A DNA stretch of 32,004 nucleotides from JAVBKE01 sp031554215 (GTDB lineage Bacteria > Bacillota > Bacilli > JARBTR01): the NCBI GenBank assembly GCA_031554215.1, contig JAVBKF010000241.1, positions 1 to 32,004 on the forward strand. The letters run 5' to 3'. Below are positions 30,754-32,004 of the stretch, piece after piece. Made by a program: the position numbers and the translations under genes. Positions within the stretch are counted from its first letter, which is position 1, and the number at the start of each line of letters is the position of its first letter. The notes under the pieces were generated by a model. That model saw only the letters and a program-made list of their open reading frames with translations. It ran no database searches and was not told the origin of the DNA.

Positions 30754-31743
30754 ATGATATTTTTAGATAACAAAGGCATCACAGATCCACAAATGAACCT
30801 TGCGATTGAGGAATATGCTTTGAAAAACTTGTCGATTGATGATACATACTTACTGTTCTATATCAATGAACCTTCTATCATTATCGGTAAGAATCAGAAC
30901 ACAACCGAAGAAGTTAATCAAGATTATGTTGATGAACATGATATCAAAGTAGTCCGGAGGCTGTCTGGTGGTGGTGCAGTCTATCACGATCTAGGCAATC
31001 TCAATTTTAGTTTCATTACAAAAGATGATGGTGATCGTTTTCATAACTTCCGCAAGTTTACCGAACCTGTGACAGAAGCGCTTGCCAAACTTGGTGTGAA
31101 TGCTGAACTGAGCGGACGAAATGATATTCTTGTCGATGGTAGAAAGATTTCTGGCAATGCACAATTCTCTACGAGAGGGCGCATGTTTAATCATGGTACG
31201 CTGTTGTTTAATTCGGAAATTGACCATATTGTCTCGGCCTTACAGGTGGGCAAGGACAAGATTGTCTCTAAAGGGATTCAGTCGATTAGAAGCCGAGTTG
31301 CCAACATCTCTGAATTCTTAGAAACGGGGATGACAATCGAGGCATTTCGCAGTGCGATTTTACACTCTATTTTCGCAGGGGTAGAAAAGATTCCTACTTA
31401 TCAGTGGACGGATGAGGACTGGCAAGCAATTAAAGCCATTTCGGTGGAACGCTACCAAAATTGGGATTGGAACTACGGAAACTCACCACAATTTCAAATA
31501 CAAAAGTCTGAACGTCTTCCTATTGGAAGGATTGATGTTCGCCTAAATGTTACAAGCGGCAGGATTACTGACTGCAAAATTTTTGGTGATTTCTTCGGTG
31601 TTGGCGATGTCGCTACGATTGAAAATCAATTGATTGGCATTCGCTATGATAAGGAAACGATTGGTGCTGCACTAACGGATATCGATATTTCGCATTATTT
31701 TGGCGCAATCACAACAGAGGATTTTCTCGAAGTTATTTGCTGA
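30754..31743 (+). CDS. lplJ: Lipoate-protein ligase (LplJ-like)
   Basis: A 329-residue enzyme that adenylates free lipoate and attaches it to lysines of lipoyl domains or GcvH. The BPL/LplA fold is clear: PSIIIGKNQNTTEEVN (40-55), RRLSGGGAVYHDLGNLNFSF (68-87), and GRNDILVDGRKISGNAQF (121-138) with K131, the lysine matching the lipoyl-adenylate contact in E. coli LplA. HGTLLFNSEI follows, and the C-terminal accessory domain is present (about 250-329, ending in DISHYFGAITTEDFLEVI). The length equals that of B. subtilis LplJ (331), whose gene also lies near lcfB. AAAGGGAG lies about 8 bases before the ATG. It may be co-transcribed with the upstream pseudouridine synthase. Confidence 0.94.
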   Translation: MIFLDNKGITDPQMNLAIEEYALKNLSIDDTYLLFYINEPSIIIGKNQNTTEEVNQDYVDEHDIKVVRRLSGGGAVYHDLGNLNFSFITKDDGDRFHNFRKFTEPVTEALAKLGVNAELSGRNDILVDGRKISGNAQFSTRGRMFNHGTLLFNSEIDHIVSALQVGKDKIVSKGIQSIRSRVANISEFLETGMTIEAFRSAILHSIFAGVEKIPTYQWTDEDWQAIKAISVERYQNWDWNYGNSPQFQIQKSERLPIGRIDVRLNVTSGRITDCKIFGDFFGVGDVATIENQLIGIRYDKETIGAALTDIDISHYFGAITTEDFLEVIC

Positions 31744-32004
31744 TGTGTAGATAATTAGCAGTTCCACTTTCATCACGATCAACAGCGCTACATGTGAAAG
31801 CCTAAAATCATATAGCTTAATTACATCAGTTATGATGATCCCTTTTTCAATTAGTTGCAGGTCACTTTGTAAATTGGTTCCTAGTCAGAAGGATCTCCCG
31901 AAATTGAAATACGGCGTAGCTTCACTGAGTTCAAGTAGGTCACTTTCAGTAATTGCTTTCTACGCTGCTTTCCACTTTAACAAGGTATGCTATAGCCCTG
32001 TATT
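31744..32004. other. Right-edge intergenic sequence
   Basis: No gene, terminator or RNA recognised. Short minus-strand open stretches lack starts and ribosome binding sites. Confidence 0.35.

Overview
The window looks like chromosomal DNA from a spore-forming member of the Bacillales (Firmicutes). The evidence is a complete gerPABCDEF spore-coat germination operon behind a sigma-K-type promoter, an AddAB (not RecBCD) recombination nuclease, a B. subtilis LcfB-like acyl-CoA ligase, an LplJ-like lipoate ligase, an IDEAL-domain protein, GGAGG-type ribosome binding sites and sigma-A-like promoters. The genus cannot be fixed from the sequence alone.

Layout, left to right. (1) 1-2506: a nucleoside 2-deoxyribosyltransferase cut by the left edge, a PhnB/VOC-fold protein and an aromatic-acid-exporter-like membrane protein. 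(2) 2733-4938: the gerP operon from its sigma-K-like promoter to a strong terminator. (3) 5113-13284: addB and addA on the minus strand, convergent with gerP. AddA carries two long extra segments that share a short motif. (4) 13285-17218: a 1.1-kb non-coding stretch holding a MITE-like element, then a large repeat-rich surface protein (choice-of-anchor L domain plus InlB-type repeats). (5) 17706-19617: a GyrI-like protein behind a palindromic operator candidate, a decayed open frame and an MmcQ/YjbR protein. (6) 19659-22579: an ABC-F ATPase, type I signal peptidase and a TVP38/TMEM64 membrane protein. (7) 23274-27227: a small IDEAL protein, an M48 (Ste24-type) protease divergent from an SCO-family copper protein, and an internalin-like LRR/MucBP surface protein. 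(8) 27775-31743: long-chain acyl-CoA ligase, an RluA-family pseudouridine synthase and lipoate-protein ligase.

Read from the minus strand, the order lplJ, lcfB, M48 protease, TVP38 protein, signal peptidase, addB, addA, gerPF-A resembles the B. subtilis yhf-yhj-add-gerP arm as I remember it. Accessory genes (surface proteins, ABC-F, GyrI-like, MmcQ, SCO) are interspersed. The sbcDC and hlpB genes that lie between addA and gerPF in B. subtilis are absent here.

Most genes are housekeeping genes of recognisable families. The least ordinary items are the two AddA insertions, the MITE-like element, the two surface proteins with non-canonical sorting signals (SPKTG, APMTG), the palindromes upstream of lcfB and the GyrI-like gene, and a decayed gene at 18.5-19.0 kb. 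I found no CRISPR array, no tRNA or rRNA, no complete transposase gene and no clear defence or phage system.
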